A program made the position numbers and the translations under genes. DNA of 53,641 nucleotides from JAEUNX01 sp034004685 (GTDB lineage Bacteria; Pseudomonadota; Gammaproteobacteria; Burkholderiales; Rhodocyclaceae): assembly GCA_034004685.1 (NCBI GenBank), contig JAVEWG010000026.1, positions 1-53,641 on the forward strand, read 5' to 3'. Positions 31,831-40,999 of the stretch are shown here, one piece after another. A model generated the notes under the pieces. It was not told the DNA's origin. It searched no databases and was given only the letters and a program-made list of their open reading frames with translations. Each line of letters starts with the position of its first letter. Positions within the stretch are counted from its first letter, which is position 1.

Positions 31831-32727
31831 TTACTGGCTGGTCGTGGTAGAGGTCGCAGGCTTCTTGGTCTTGGTCTTCTTCTTGGCCGGAGCCGGCGCG
31901 GCCGCCGGGGCAGGTTTCTCCGCCCCCTGGACCTGCAGGTTGCCGCCGGTCCCCAGGCCGCCCTTCACTTCCTGGGCCCGGTAGCTCTTCACCGCCTTGA
32001 CCACATTGTTGTAGGAGTCGGTAAAGGCGGCCACGATCACCTTGCCTTCGGCGGTGTTGCTGTAGCCACCGCCGGCGGCCCCCAGGGCGCCGCCGAAGAG
32101 GCCCCCCATGAAGCCCATGTCCATGTTGCGGGCGCTGCCCTCGGCGGCCGCCAGCTGCACGCCGGAGCGGTTGTCCACCAGGGTCAGGAGGGTGCTGGCT
32201 TCCTTGAAGTTCATGCTGCCGGCCACCACCCCCAGCAGCCCGCCGCCGATGCCCCCCAGGCCAGCGCCGATGCCGCCGGCGTTGTTGTTGCTGAAGGTGA
32301 TGGAGGGGGACAGGGAGTAGTCGGCGGAGACCATCTGGCCCTTGCCGAAGTTGGACTTCTGGCGCAGCTCGCCGGATTGCTCCAGGGCCCGCTCCTGCAT
32401 CATATTGTTCATGGCCCGGCCCCGCTCCACGATGACGAAGCAGTTGGACTGCTGGACCAGGAGCTTGAGCACTGGCACGGTGGAACCCAGCTTGGCCTGG
32501 CCGGTGAGCTGGCCGTACCAGGGGGCGGAGGTGTCCTCCACGATGGCCAGGGTGCCCAGGGTAGCGTCACAGCGCTCCAGCTTGGCGTTGGCGTTCTGGC
32601 TGTTGGCGCCGCCGGCCGAGCCGGTGGCCTCGGTTTTGGCCTGGGACGAGCCCATGTCCATCTGCGCGCAGCCGGCCAGGATGGCCAGGGCGGTGGCGGA
32701 AAGGAGGGCGCGGGGGAATTTGTTCAA
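31831..32727 (-). CDS. CsgG/HfaB-family outer-membrane lipoprotein
   Basis: A 298-residue lipoprotein: the signal peptide ends in the lipobox LAGC with Cys20 as the lipidated residue. The core (about 45-240) resembles CsgG-type proteins: a small alpha/beta part with VPVLKLLVQQSNCFVIVERGRAMNNMMQERAL, then Gly-rich segments (about 148-168 and 205-222) and an LVDNRSGVQLAAAEGSA strand. The C-terminus (from about 270) is an Ala/Pro/Lys/Thr-rich tail. CsgG proteins form secretion pores for curli. Here no curli genes are adjacent, so the role may be general envelope maintenance. No gene in its neighbourhood is an obvious partner. Confidence 0.82.
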   Translation of the reverse strand: MNKFPRALLSATALAILAGCAQMDMGSSQAKTEATGSAGGANSQNANAKLERCDATLGTLAIVEDTSAPWYGQLTGQAKLGSTVPVLKLLVQQSNCFVIVERGRAMNNMMQERALEQSGELRQKSNFGKGQMVSADYSLSPSITFSNNNAGGIGAGLGGIGGGLLGVVAGSMNFKEASTLLTLVDNRSGVQLAAAEGSARNMDMGFMGGLFGGALGAAGGGYSNTAEGKVIVAAFTDSYNNVVKAVKSYRAQEVKGGLGTGGNLQVQGAEKPAPAAAPAPAKKKTKTKKPATSTTTSQ

Positions 32728-32819
32728 GATGAGGCTCCTAGATCGGTCAGGGATGGCGGGATCCGGGAGTCATTCCCCCGGCATGGCCTTGCAATTATGC
32801 AAAAGTGTGGGGGGCTGCG

Positions 32820-34619
32820 CTACCGTTGGAACGGAGCCAGGGCCAGATCCAGGGTGGGCAGGAATGCCGCTGCCTGTTGGAAACCCACCACCCGCAGATC
32901 TTCGAGTTCCTTCCCCGCCGGGTTGAAGAACAGGATGCCCGGGGGGCCGAACAGCCCGAAGCGGGCCAGCAGGGCCTTGTCTTGCGGAGTGTTGGCGGTG
33001 ACGTCGGCCTTGAGCAGGACGAAGCCCTTCATCCGTTCTGCCACCTGAGGGTCGCTGAAGGTGAAGCGCTCCATCTCCTTGCAGGAGACACACCAGTCGG
33101 CATAGAAATCCAGCAGCACCGGGCGTTCAGCCGAGGCTAGACGGCCTTCCAGAGCGGCCAGGTCGGCGACCCGTTCGAAGCGTGGCGGGGCTTCCGCCAG
33201 GGCCGCCTGGGCCCGCAGGGTGACCAGGGGCTGGAGGGGATCCCGGGAACCCGCCAGGGCCCCCAGCAAAATCGCCGCCCCGGCGATCAGGGCCACCACC
33301 CCGCAAGCCTTGCCAAAGCGCTGGGCGCCCCGGGCGTGGGGAGGCAGGGGGTCCAGGGCATGGAGAAAAATCCCGCTGAAGATCAGCAGTCCCGCCCAGG
33401 CCAGCATGGGCACCAGGGCCGGCACCACCGGGGTCACCAGCCAGATCGCCACGCCCAGGAGGATCACCCCGAAGGCCTGCTTGACCCCTTCCATCCAGGG
33501 GCCGGCCTTGGGTAGCACCGTTCGGGCCGCCACCCCTACCACCATCAGGGGCACCCCCATCCCCAGGGCCATGGCGAAGAGGGCCAGGCCCCCCAGGGTG
33601 GCGTCGCCGGTCTTGGCGATGTAGAGAAGGGCTCCGGCCAGGGGGGCGGCCATGCAGGGGCCGACGATCAGGGCGGAAAGGGCGCCCATGGCCGCTACCC
33701 CGCCGAAACGGCCGCCTTTCTGGTGGTTGGCGGTGTCCGACAGGCTGCTCTGGAGGCTGGCGGGCAGCTGCAATTCATAGAGCCCGAACATGGACAGGGA
33801 CAGGACCACGAAGACCAGGGCGAAGCCCCCCAGCACCCAGGCGTTCTGCAGGGCCGCCGACAGCAGGGTGCCGGACAGCCCGGCGGCCACCCCGGCGGCG
33901 GCATAGGTGAGGGCCATGCCCAGCACGTAGGCAGCGGACAGGGCGAAGGCCCGGCCCCGGCTGATGTGGTGGCCGTGGCCGACGATGATCCCGGACAGGA
34001 TGGGAATCATGGGGAAGGTGCACGGGGTGAAGGCCATCAGAAGGCCAAAGCCGAAGAAGGTCGCCAGCGCCAAGGGGAGGCTGCCGCCGTGGAGGATGCC
34101 GGCGATGCGGGAGGATTCATTCCCCTGCCCCGGGGGGGGCGCCAGCCCGCTTTCGGGCGGGCGTTCCTGGGCCTGGGCGCCGCTGGAGGACAGGGAGACC
34201 GTGAGGGTCTGGGGGGTGGGGGGATAGCACACCCCCATGTCGGCGCAGCCCTGGGCCACTGTGGTGAGCTGGAATTCCTTGAGCCCCTCGGGCGCCCGCA
34301 GCGGCAGGGTGAAGCGTACTTCGTCCCGGTAGGTTTCCACCTCGCCGAAGAATTCGTCCTGTTTCTTCTTGCCCGGGGGCAGGGTTGGCGCCCCCAACTG
34401 GACGGTCTCCGGCTCTGCCCGGAACTGGAACTTGTCCTTGTAGAGGTAGTAGGCCTTGGCGATCCGGTAGCGGATCTCCAGGAGGTCCGGCCCCAGGGCG
34501 GTGGCGGTGGCCTTGAAGGCCTGTTCCGGCGGCAGGGGTTCTTCGGCGGCGCGGGCCGGGCCGATCAGCGTCAGGGCGGTGAGCAGCAGGGGAAGCAGGG
34601 GGCGGAGGAGGGGCTTCAT
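32820..34619 (-). CDS. dsbD: Thiol:disulfide interchange protein DsbD
   Basis: A 599-residue DsbD, which carries electrons from cytoplasmic thioredoxin to the periplasm. Order: a signal peptide (to about Ala25); an N-terminal immunoglobulin-like domain with the Cys pair in GCADMGVC; eight membrane helices with catalytic cysteines in FTPCTFPMIP and VGPCMAAPL; and a C-terminal thioredoxin domain with DWCVSCKEME. The ATG at 34619 gives a normal signal peptide; an upstream TTG (34628) is a poorer choice. The dsbA gene at 50175 is a plausible pathway companion, though DsbD mostly serves DsbC/DsbG-type proteins. Confidence 0.96.
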   Translation of the reverse strand: MKPLLRPLLPLLLTALTLIGPARAAEEPLPPEQAFKATATALGPDLLEIRYRIAKAYYLYKDKFQFRAEPETVQLGAPTLPPGKKKQDEFFGEVETYRDEVRFTLPLRAPEGLKEFQLTTVAQGCADMGVCYPPTPQTLTVSLSSSGAQAQERPPESGLAPPPGQGNESSRIAGILHGGSLPLALATFFGFGLLMAFTPCTFPMIPILSGIIVGHGHHISRGRAFALSAAYVLGMALTYAAAGVAAGLSGTLLSAALQNAWVLGGFALVFVVLSLSMFGLYELQLPASLQSSLSDTANHQKGGRFGGVAAMGALSALIVGPCMAAPLAGALLYIAKTGDATLGGLALFAMALGMGVPLMVVGVAARTVLPKAGPWMEGVKQAFGVILLGVAIWLVTPVVPALVPMLAWAGLLIFSGIFLHALDPLPPHARGAQRFGKACGVVALIAGAAILLGALAGSRDPLQPLVTLRAQAALAEAPPRFERVADLAALEGRLASAERPVLLDFYADWCVSCKEMERFTFSDPQVAERMKGFVLLKADVTANTPQDKALLARFGLFGPPGILFFNPAGKELEDLRVVGFQQAAAFLPTLDLALAPFQR

Positions 34620-34653
34620 TGGTACCAATAGGGTGGGGCCCGGGGTGGGTCGA

Positions 34654-34980
34654 TTAGTCGAGGCAACGGGTTTCGGCGGCCACCCAGGCCAGGTAGGCGG
34701 ACAGTCCTTGGGTCAATGGGACTGCCACCACTTCCGGGAGTTCATAGGGATGGAGGGCGCGGATCGCGGCTTCCAGGGCCGGGTAGCGGTCGGCGGTGGT
34801 CTTGGCCAGGAGGGGAATCTCTTCGGCCTGTTCCACCTGTCCCTGCCAGCGATATACCGAACGGCAAGGGGCTAGGATGTTCACGCAGGCCGCCAGGCGG
34901 TGCGCCACCAGATGGCGGGCGATGGCCTCGGCGGTGGTTGGGTCGGGGGTATTGGTGAAAACCAGCAGGGTGTCGGACAT
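34654..34980 (-). CDS. cutA: Divalent-cation tolerance protein CutA
   Basis: A 108-residue CutA1, a trimeric ferredoxin-like-fold protein linked to copper tolerance. VFTNTPDPTTAEAIARHLV, LAACVNI with the conserved Cys, YRWQGQVEQAEEIPLLAKTT and HPYELPEVVAVPL are typical. It sits 8 bp from the ABC permease and 34 bp from dsbD, the standard cutA-dsbD pairing in proteobacteria. Confidence 0.96.
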   Translation of the reverse strand: MSDTLLVFTNTPDPTTAEAIARHLVAHRLAACVNILAPCRSVYRWQGQVEQAEEIPLLAKTTADRYPALEAAIRALHPYELPEVVAVPLTQGLSAYLAWVAAETRCLD

Positions 34981-34988
34981 GGCGTGCC

Positions 34989-35780
34989 TCAGGTGAGCAG
35001 GCGGCGCCGGGTGAGGGCCAGGGCCAGCCAGAAGGCGACAACCCCATAGGCGGCCAGGACTGCCAGATGGAGCCCCACATCGTGAAGGGGGGTGCCCAGC
35101 AGGAGGGGCCGGGCGATGGCCACCGCGTGGGTCAGGGGCAGGGCCTGGGCCACCGGGGCCAGGGCGGCAGGGAGTTGCTCGGCGGGAAAGAACACCCCGG
35201 AGAGCAGGGTCATGGGGGTGATGAAGAGGGTGAAGTAGTACATGAAGAAGTCGAAGCTGGGGGCCAGGGCCGTCATGATCAGCCCCAGGGCGGCGAAGGT
35301 GAGGCCCGCCAGGAAGACCAGGGGGATCACCCACAGGGCCTGCCAGGATGAGGTCAGGCCGAAGGCTGCTACCACCACCAGGATCGCCAGGCCCGACAAC
35401 AGGGCCTTGGAGGCCGACCATACCAGCTCGGCGAAGACGATGTCGTCCAGCTCCACCGGGGCGTTCAGGATGGCCTCCCAGGTTTTTTGCACGTGCATCC
35501 GGGAAAAGCCTGAATAGAGGGCCTCGAAGGTGGCGCTGTTCATGGCGGAGCTGCACAGGGTGCCGGCCGCCAGGAAGGTGATGTAGCTCACCCCGCCCAC
35601 TTCCGGCACCAGGGCCCCGATGCCGAAGCCCAGGCCCACCATGTAGATCACCGGGTCCGCCAGGTTGCCCAGGGTGGAGGGCAGGGCCAGCTTGCGCCAG
35701 ACCAGGAAGTTGCGTTGCCACACGGCGGCAAAGCGCCAGGACAGGCGGGGCGCCCGCCAGATGGAGGCGTTCGTGCTCAA
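34989..35780 (-). CDS. NodJ-type ABC-2 transporter permease
   Basis: A 263-residue membrane permease with six predicted helices and the NodJ/DrrB-like features NLADPVIYMVGLGFGIGAL, YITFLAAGTLCSSAMNSATFEALYSGF and FTLFITPMTLLSGVFFP. It pairs with the ATPase upstream. The start is a TTG (35780-35778) that overlaps the ATPase stop as TTGA, placing it in frame with the conserved SWRFAAVWQRNFLVWRK start. NodIJ exports lipo-oligosaccharides in rhizobia; free-living homologues have unknown lipid or glycan cargo. Confidence 0.9.
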   Translation of the reverse strand: MSTNASIWRAPRLSWRFAAVWQRNFLVWRKLALPSTLGNLADPVIYMVGLGFGIGALVPEVGGVSYITFLAAGTLCSSAMNSATFEALYSGFSRMHVQKTWEAILNAPVELDDIVFAELVWSASKALLSGLAILVVVAAFGLTSSWQALWVIPLVFLAGLTFAALGLIMTALAPSFDFFMYYFTLFITPMTLLSGVFFPAEQLPAALAPVAQALPLTHAVAIARPLLLGTPLHDVGLHLAVLAAYGVVAFWLALALTRRRLLT

Positions 35781-36709
35781 TCCCTGAGCTCCCGTCCGGT
35801 GAGTTTGAGGAATACGTCCTCCAGGTTGGCGGGGCGGTGGAGGTAGCGCAGGCCGGGTTGGTGGGCCAAGTGGGCCAGCAGGGGCGCCGGGTCTTCCGTG
35901 TAGCAGAATGCGGTCTCGCCGCTCACCTCGAAACGCTGGCACAGGGGGGCAGCATGGCGGGTGGCCCAGCCGGCGGCGCCACCACCGCTCCAGTCCCCGA
36001 AAATTTCCACCACCTGGGGCTCGATGTGGCGGGCGATCACTTCCCGGGGGCTGCCGGTGGCCAGGATCCTGCCGTGATCCATGATGGCCAGGCGACTGGC
36101 CAGGCGCTCGGCCTCGTCCATGAAGTGGGTGGTGAGCAGCACCGTGGTGCCCCCCGCCAGCAAGTGGCGCAGGCGCTCCCAGATGAGGTGGCGGGCCTGG
36201 GGGTCCAGGCCGGTGGTGGGTTCGTCCAGGACCAACAGGTCGGGCTTGTTCACCAGGGCCCGGGCCAGGGTCAAGCGGCGTTTCATGCCGCCGGACAGGG
36301 CCGGCACCCGGGTGTCGGCCTTGCCTTCCAGGCTGGCGAAGGCCAGTAGTTCCGGGATGCGGGCGGCCAGCTCCGCCTTGCTCAGACCGAAATAGCCGCC
36401 GTAGATCAGCAGGTTTTCGGCGCAGGTGAAGTCCGGGTCCAGATTGTCCATCTGGGGCACCACCCCCACCCGCTCCCGGGCGGCCCGGGCCTCCTGGGGT
36501 ACCGGGTGGCCGCACAGGGTGATCGTCCCGGCGCTGGGGGCGGTGAGGCCCAGGGCGCAGCGCAGGGTGGTGGTCTTGCCGGCGCCGTTGGGCCCCAGCA
36601 GGGCGAAGCACTCCCCGGGGGCCAGGGTCAGGTCCACCCCGGCCACAACCTCCCGGGCGTCGCCGCCCCGGCCAAAGCGCTTCCTGAGGCCGTTAATGGC
36701 GAGGGGCAT
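35777..36709 (-). CDS. NodI-type ABC transporter ATPase
   Basis: A 310-residue ATPase of the NodI/DrrA family. Walker A GPNGAGKTT (about 40-48), the Q-loop QMDNLDPDFT, signature LSGGMKRR, Walker B LLVLDEPTTGLDP and the switch TTHFMDEAERL are present. The final 90 residues are the extra C-terminal domain of this family and include the NLEDVFLKLTGRELRD close. It forms the exporter with the overlapping permease gene. Its ATG touches the GST stop (TGATG), so the two are coupled. Confidence 0.93.
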   Translation of the reverse strand: MPLAINGLRKRFGRGGDAREVVAGVDLTLAPGECFALLGPNGAGKTTTLRCALGLTAPSAGTITLCGHPVPQEARAARERVGVVPQMDNLDPDFTCAENLLIYGGYFGLSKAELAARIPELLAFASLEGKADTRVPALSGGMKRRLTLARALVNKPDLLVLDEPTTGLDPQARHLIWERLRHLLAGGTTVLLTTHFMDEAERLASRLAIMDHGRILATGSPREVIARHIEPQVVEIFGDWSGGGAAGWATRHAAPLCQRFEVSGETAFCYTEDPAPLLAHLAHQPGLRYLHRPANLEDVFLKLTGRELRD

Positions 36710-37317
36710 CAGACCGCCGGGGGCAGACTGGTGGCGAAGCTGGGGCGGGCGAACAGCAGTTGGGCCAGGACCGCCAGGTTGGGGCAGGTGGGGCGCCAGC
36801 CCAGACTGGCAAAGCGGAAGTCCAGATAGCCCAGGGCGCAGCCGGCGGCGATATCCCCCAGGGACAGGGCCTCGCCGTTGATCCCTTCGCCGGTGGTGGC
36901 CCGGGTTTCCAGGGCGGCCAGGCCGCGCTGGATCTTGTCCAGCTGGCGGACCAGGTTGGCCGGATCCTGCTGGGCCTGGGGGCGCTTGGCTTCAAGAAAG
37001 TGGGCCACGGCGGCGTCCACGATGCCGTCGGCGAGGGCTTCGGTCTGGCGCACCACCAGGGCGGCCAGGGGGTCGGCCGGCAGAAAGGGCGGGCCGCCCA
37101 GGGTTTCCAGATAGGCTGCGATCACCGGGGAGTCGAACCAGACCCGGCCGTCGTCGGCCACCAGGGCCGGGACCTTGCCCAGGGGGTTGTAGTCGGGCAC
37201 CTGGGTGTCGGCGTTCCAGGGGATATCCACTGCCAGATCGCAGGGCAGCCCCTTTTCTGCCAGCAGAACCCGGATCTTGCGGCCGAAGGGGCTGGTGAGG
37301 GAGGTGATGAGTTTCAT
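36709..37317 (-). CDS. Glutathione S-transferase family protein
   Basis: A 202-residue GST. The N-terminal thioredoxin-fold domain starts MKLITSLTSPFGRKIRVLL, with the Ser-Pro-Phe turn typical of bacterial beta/omega-like types, then VPALVADDGRVWFDSPVIAAYLE (cis-Pro and the glutathione-binding Glu/Asp-Ser motif). The C-terminal helical domain has the conserved SLGDIAAG. The ATG at 37317 excludes a 10-residue Pro-rich lead. The substrate is unknown. It sits between a hydrolase and the NodIJ pair. Confidence 0.92.
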   Translation of the reverse strand: MKLITSLTSPFGRKIRVLLAEKGLPCDLAVDIPWNADTQVPDYNPLGKVPALVADDGRVWFDSPVIAAYLETLGGPPFLPADPLAALVVRQTEALADGIVDAAVAHFLEAKRPQAQQDPANLVRQLDKIQRGLAALETRATTGEGINGEALSLGDIAAGCALGYLDFRFASLGWRPTCPNLAVLAQLLFARPSFATSLPPAV

Positions 37318-37343
37318 AGCAGGCTTCCCGTCGGGGGCAGGGG

Positions 37344-37991
37344 TCAAAGGGGGTGCCAGTTGCGGAGCATCTGGTCGCGAATGAGGTTGAGCTTGCCATG
37401 GAAGAAATGATCGGCGCCAGGAATCAGAACCAGGGGCAGGTTCTGGGGCCGCGCCCAGTCCAGGACGTTGGCCAGGGGCACGGTTTCATCCAGCTCGCCA
37501 TGGATCACCAGGGTATCCGCCGGCACGGGCTCGGTGACGTAGCCCCGGGCGCCGGCCACCTGGCCGGCGGCGGTGCCCACCAGCACCATCCGGTTGGCGG
37601 GGGTGGCACCGTCGGCCAGCCGCCGGGCAACCCGGGTCTGGACGAAGGCGCCGAAGGAAAATCCCCCCAGGGCCACCGGCAGCGCTCCCCAGCGGGACTG
37701 GGCCCAGGCCAGTACCGCCAGCAGGTCCTCGGTTTCCGCCACCCCGTGATCGTGCTCTCCGCTGCTCTGGCCCACGCCCCGGAAATTGGGACGCAGGGCT
37801 CCGTAACCCAGGTCCCGGAAGGTCCGGGCCAGGGTATGGACCACCTTGTTGGTATTGGTACCGCCAAACAAGGGGTGGGGATGGGCCACCAGGGCCAGCC
37901 CCTTCACCTGGGCCGGGGCGTCCACGAGCAGTTCGATGGTGCCGGCGGGGCCGTGGATCAGGGCGTGTTCGGTGGCAGGAGGGCGGGTCAT
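37344..37991 (-). CDS. Alpha/beta hydrolase of the COG2945 type
   Basis: A 215-residue soluble alpha/beta hydrolase. The opening strand GLALVAHPHPLFGGTNTNKVVHTLARTF, LRPNFRGVGQSSGEHDHGV, the nucleophile elbow GGFSFGAF (Ser), HGELDETVPLANV (acid) and ADHFFHGKL (His) define the COG2945/YsoF-like family. Members are small dienelactone-hydrolase-like esterases of unknown cellular substrate. It ends 26 bp before the GST start and begins 13 bp after the ferredoxin gene. Confidence 0.9.
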   Translation of the reverse strand: MTRPPATEHALIHGPAGTIELLVDAPAQVKGLALVAHPHPLFGGTNTNKVVHTLARTFRDLGYGALRPNFRGVGQSSGEHDHGVAETEDLLAVLAWAQSRWGALPVALGGFSFGAFVQTRVARRLADGATPANRMVLVGTAAGQVAGARGYVTEPVPADTLVIHGELDETVPLANVLDWARPQNLPLVLIPGADHFFHGKLNLIRDQMLRNWHPL

Positions 37992-38004
37992 GATGGCAGG
38001 AGGG

Positions 38005-38313
38005 TCAGATTTTCAGGCGCTCCACGACACGGCCGTGGACCAGATGCTCGTTGATGATTTCGTCGATGTCTTCCTTGTCGATATAGGTGTACCAGGTTTC
38101 GTCCGGGTAAACCACCAGCACCGGGCCGTCGTCGCAGCGTTCCAGGCAACCGGCCTTGTTGATGCGGATCTGTCCCTTGCCCTTGAGGCCCAGTTCGCTG
38201 ATCCGGTCCTTGGCGTAGGTTTGCATCTCGGTAGCGCCGTGGCTGTTGCAGCAGGGTTGGCCGGGGTCGCGCTGGTTGGTGCAGAAAAAGACGTGGTGTT
38301 TGAAGTAGCTCAT
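38005..38313 (-). CDS. Thioredoxin-like [2Fe-2S] ferredoxin
   Basis: A 102-residue thioredoxin-fold ferredoxin of the Aquifex/Azotobacter type. The cluster ligands are probably Cys11, Cys21 or 22, Cys56 and Cys60 (AGCLERC). The KHHVFFCTNQRDPGQPCC start and the GPVLVVYPDETWYTYIDKEDIDEIINEHL end match this group. It could carry electrons for a redox enzyme; the oxygen-independent ubiquinone genes lie nearby, but no direct link is shown. GGAGACCACC precedes the ATG. Confidence 0.92.
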   Translation of the reverse strand: MSYFKHHVFFCTNQRDPGQPCCNSHGATEMQTYAKDRISELGLKGKGQIRINKAGCLERCDDGPVLVVYPDETWYTYIDKEDIDEIINEHLVHGRVVERLKI

Positions 38314-38345
38314 GGGTGGTCTCCGGTTTGGGAGTTGAAGGGAAT

Positions 38346-39434
38346 CTATAGGAGTGGGGGCTGGCTGTCCCGGCGCCGTTCCAGCACCTGGCGTCCCAGG
38401 GCCGAGAGCTGGGCCAGGGCCAGGAAGGGCCACAGGGCGCTCACCAGTTCGGTCAATCCGTGGAAGTTGAGGAAGTGGCCTTCCCGGACCAAATGGTCGC
38501 TGGCCAGATAGGGGTTTTCCGGCAGGAGGTTGGCCAGGGCGGTGGCCGCCAGCAGGGTGAGGCTGGCCAGCCCCTGGCGCAGATCCGCCGGCAGGCACAG
38601 GGCCAGGGCCAGGGCCGGGGCGCCGGCCAGCAGGCCAGCCTGGGCGCCGGGGGTGGCCCAGTGGAGGGGTTCGCCGGGGAGAAAGAAGCTGGCGGTGGCC
38701 AGGCTCTTGGCGGCTATGCCGGCCAGGAGGAGGGCCAGGATCGGCAGGAGCCGGGCTTCCCGCATCAGCTGGCGGGCCAGCAGGCCGGTGGCCAGCAGGC
38801 TGGCGGCGGTGACGGCGGCCTCCAGGCGCATGTAGCGCTGGGGATCGAAGGGCAGGGCCGGCAGGGCCAGCAGTTCCCGCAGGTCGCCGGTGGCGAAGAG
38901 GGGGCCGCCGGGGGGGAGTTGGGCCAGCAGCCAGAACCCCAGCAGGACCAGCCCCACATCCCCGACCGGGCCAGGCAGCACCCGGCGCTGGCGCCAGCGG
39001 TGGAGGCCGCCCCGCCGGTCGAAGAGGGCATCGCCCCAGCTGGCGCCGGCCACCGCGCCCAGCAGGGCGCCCAGGGTGTTGCAGCCCAGATCCACGTTGG
39101 AGGGAACCCGGCTGGGGAGGTAGTTCTGGATGATTTCCAGGCCCAGGCTCAGGGCTCCGGCCAGGAGTGCCGCCAATAGGGCGGTGGCCAGGGGGGCCAG
39201 GCGGCGGGGCAGGGCCGGGGCCAGGACGAAGCCAAAGGGTACGAAGCCCAGCATGTTGAGGGCCAGGTCGAGGCCGGTGTAGTAGCGGGGCCAGGGGGCG
39301 GAGAGAAAATCCAGCAGGGGCAGGCCCGGGTCGCGCCAGCCGCTGAAGGGGTTGAGGCAGGCGTAGGCAATCAGCAGGCCGTAGGCCAGGGCCAGGATGC
39401 GGGGCAGGGCGGAGACGGCGCGGCGACGGCGCAT
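38346..39434 (-). CDS. VanZ-like integral membrane protein
   Basis: A 362-residue membrane protein with about nine to ten hydrophobic segments. The N-terminal third is a VanZ domain: LNPFSGWRD, DLALNMLGFVPFGFVLA, LGLEIIQNYLPSRVPSNVDLGCNTLGALLGA. The rest is a Leu/Ala-rich membrane region without a known domain, making this longer than single-domain VanZ proteins. VanZ-family proteins affect glycopeptide and envelope stress in some bacteria; the molecular role is not known. It is 49 bp downstream of ubiT. Confidence 0.85.
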   Translation of the reverse strand: MRRRRAVSALPRILALAYGLLIAYACLNPFSGWRDPGLPLLDFLSAPWPRYYTGLDLALNMLGFVPFGFVLAPALPRRLAPLATALLAALLAGALSLGLEIIQNYLPSRVPSNVDLGCNTLGALLGAVAGASWGDALFDRRGGLHRWRQRRVLPGPVGDVGLVLLGFWLLAQLPPGGPLFATGDLRELLALPALPFDPQRYMRLEAAVTAASLLATGLLARQLMREARLLPILALLLAGIAAKSLATASFFLPGEPLHWATPGAQAGLLAGAPALALALCLPADLRQGLASLTLLAATALANLLPENPYLASDHLVREGHFLNFHGLTELVSALWPFLALAQLSALGRQVLERRRDSQPPLL

Positions 39435-39483
39435 GGCGGGATGGGTGGATGGAGGGCTGGGGATTTTACCCGCCCGGCTTGCC

Positions 39484-39966
39484 TCAGGCCGGGTCGTGGC
39501 GGGGCGGGCGCTCCGTCAGGCGCAGGAACAGCCGCGCCGGCGGGAGATCCCGCAGCAGGGCGGGCCAGTCGGCGCTGTCCAGGGTGTTCTTGACCAGCAG
39601 GCCCAGTTCCGTGTCCCCCTCCATGCGCAGGCGGCGGCTGAAGAACAGGGTGTCCGGGTCTTCTTCCCGCAGGGCCAGGGCCAGGAAGTCCCGGACCGTG
39701 GCGCTGAGGGTGAGATCCGCCGGGCCTGTGCCGGAAGCCGGTCGGAAGCCCCGGGCGCCCAGGGTGAACACCAGGGTCAGGCCGGCGTCGGTGACCCGTA
39801 CCAGGACCCGTTTGTCGGTGAGGGGGGCGAGGGTGTCCCGGGGAAGGATGCGCTGGGGCGCGAGGTTGAGGGCGGTGGTCAGCAGCCAGGTGGGGGGCAA
39901 GGCCGGCAGGCGGGCGCCCAGGCGGGCCAGGGGGGCGGGGAGGGTGAAAGCGGGCAGGGTGGGCAC
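39484..39966 (-). CDS. ubiT: UbiT, SCP2-domain lipid carrier for anaerobic ubiquinone synthesis
   Basis: A 160-residue SCP2-like protein of the UbiT (YhbT) family. A hydrophobic/Pro-rich N-terminus (1-45) leads to the sterol-carrier fold (about 46-145), with the family block DLTLSATVRDFLALALREEDPDTLFFSRRLRMEGDTELGLLVKNTLDS. UbiT is the oxygen-independent counterpart of the UbiJ scaffold that holds quinone intermediates. It lies 25 bp downstream of ubiV; ubiU-ubiV-ubiT form one likely operon, whereas in E. coli ubiT is divergent from ubiUV. Confidence 0.92.
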   Translation of the reverse strand: MPTLPAFTLPAPLARLGARLPALPPTWLLTTALNLAPQRILPRDTLAPLTDKRVLVRVTDAGLTLVFTLGARGFRPASGTGPADLTLSATVRDFLALALREEDPDTLFFSRRLRMEGDTELGLLVKNTLDSADWPALLRDLPPARLFLRLTERPPRHDPA

Positions 39967-39991
39967 GATGGATCGGCTCCAGGGGTGGGGG

Positions 39992-40894
39992 TTAGCCGGC
40001 GACGTATTGTTCGAGCCCAGGCCGGCCGTGCCAGAAGCCGTTGCAGGGCTCCTCCGGCATCAGGGGGCGGCAGGCGGCGAAGGCCTCGGCGGGGGTCAGC
40101 CGGCCATCCAGGGTCTGGCGGAACAGCTCGAGCACGGCCAGGGTGTGCGCCCCCTGGGGGCTGACCCGCAGATGCGTGACGCCGGCGCCTGTCAGGCTGG
40201 GCAGTTCCGCCAGCAGATTGTGGACCCGCGCCGACTGGGTTTGCACCCCGTTGATGGTGAGGAAGGGCTGGCCGTCCTGGGTGGCCAGGGGCAGTCCGTC
40301 GGCGAAGTCGATGCAGCGGAAGGCGCAGGTGTCCTTCTGGAGGTTGAAGTGGCGGGCGGTGAAGCAGCGGGCGGAGATGGCCAGGGGCACCCGGCCGTAA
40401 GCCAGGGCCTCGATCTGGGGGGGCGTGGGGAGCTGGGCGCGGATGGCCTCGAGCTGGCCCCGGGACATTTCAAAGGGGATCACCCAGCGCTGGGCCCCCT
40501 TGTCCAGGAGCAGGCCCAGGGTGGCGGCGTTGAACACGTTGAGGGTGGGGCCGGCCACCCAGGGCCGGCGGTGGGTGGCGGCGCCGAGGAGGCGCACCGC
40601 CCCCATGTCGTTGGCCTCCACTGCGAATTGCCCCTGTTCGACGATCCGCACCACGGTCTTGAGGTCCGAGGCGGATTCAACCAGGACCTGGGAGGACAGC
40701 ACTACTTCCTTGCCCGCCGCTGCCAGCATGCGGGCGATCTCCAGCCAGTCTGCCAGCCGCAGTTCGTGGCGGCGGGAGCACACCGTTTCTCCCAGGTAGA
40801 TGACGTCCACCGGGGCGTCCGCCAGGCGGTTGTAGAAATCCAGGGTGGCCTGGCGGGGCCAGTAGTAGAGGAGGGGGCCGAGGGTGAGTTTCAT
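39992..40894 (-). CDS. ubiV: UbiV, iron-sulfur hydroxylation partner of UbiU
   Basis: A 300-residue U32-peptidase-family protein. The four cluster ligands are Cys39, Cys177, Cys190 and Cys194, matching E. coli UbiV (39, 180, 193, 197) in the 13- and 4-residue spacings. With UbiU it forms a complex that hydroxylates the ubiquinone ring without O2 (prephenate is the reported oxygen donor). The strong KLTLGPLLYYWPR start supports the ATG at 40894. It begins 105 bp after ubiU, and ubiT follows. Confidence 0.95.
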   Translation of the reverse strand: MKLTLGPLLYYWPRQATLDFYNRLADAPVDVIYLGETVCSRRHELRLADWLEIARMLAAAGKEVVLSSQVLVESASDLKTVVRIVEQGQFAVEANDMGAVRLLGAATHRRPWVAGPTLNVFNAATLGLLLDKGAQRWVIPFEMSRGQLEAIRAQLPTPPQIEALAYGRVPLAISARCFTARHFNLQKDTCAFRCIDFADGLPLATQDGQPFLTINGVQTQSARVHNLLAELPSLTGAGVTHLRVSPQGAHTLAVLELFRQTLDGRLTPAEAFAACRPLMPEEPCNGFWHGRPGLEQYVAG

Positions 40895-40999
40895 GATGGA
40901 ATCATCGGGAAGTTGGAGAGGGGGCGGAAAGGGATGCTTGCCCCCCGCCCCGGGGTTGGGCGACCCGGCCCTCCTGCCGCTTTCCGCACCCGAGGAAGA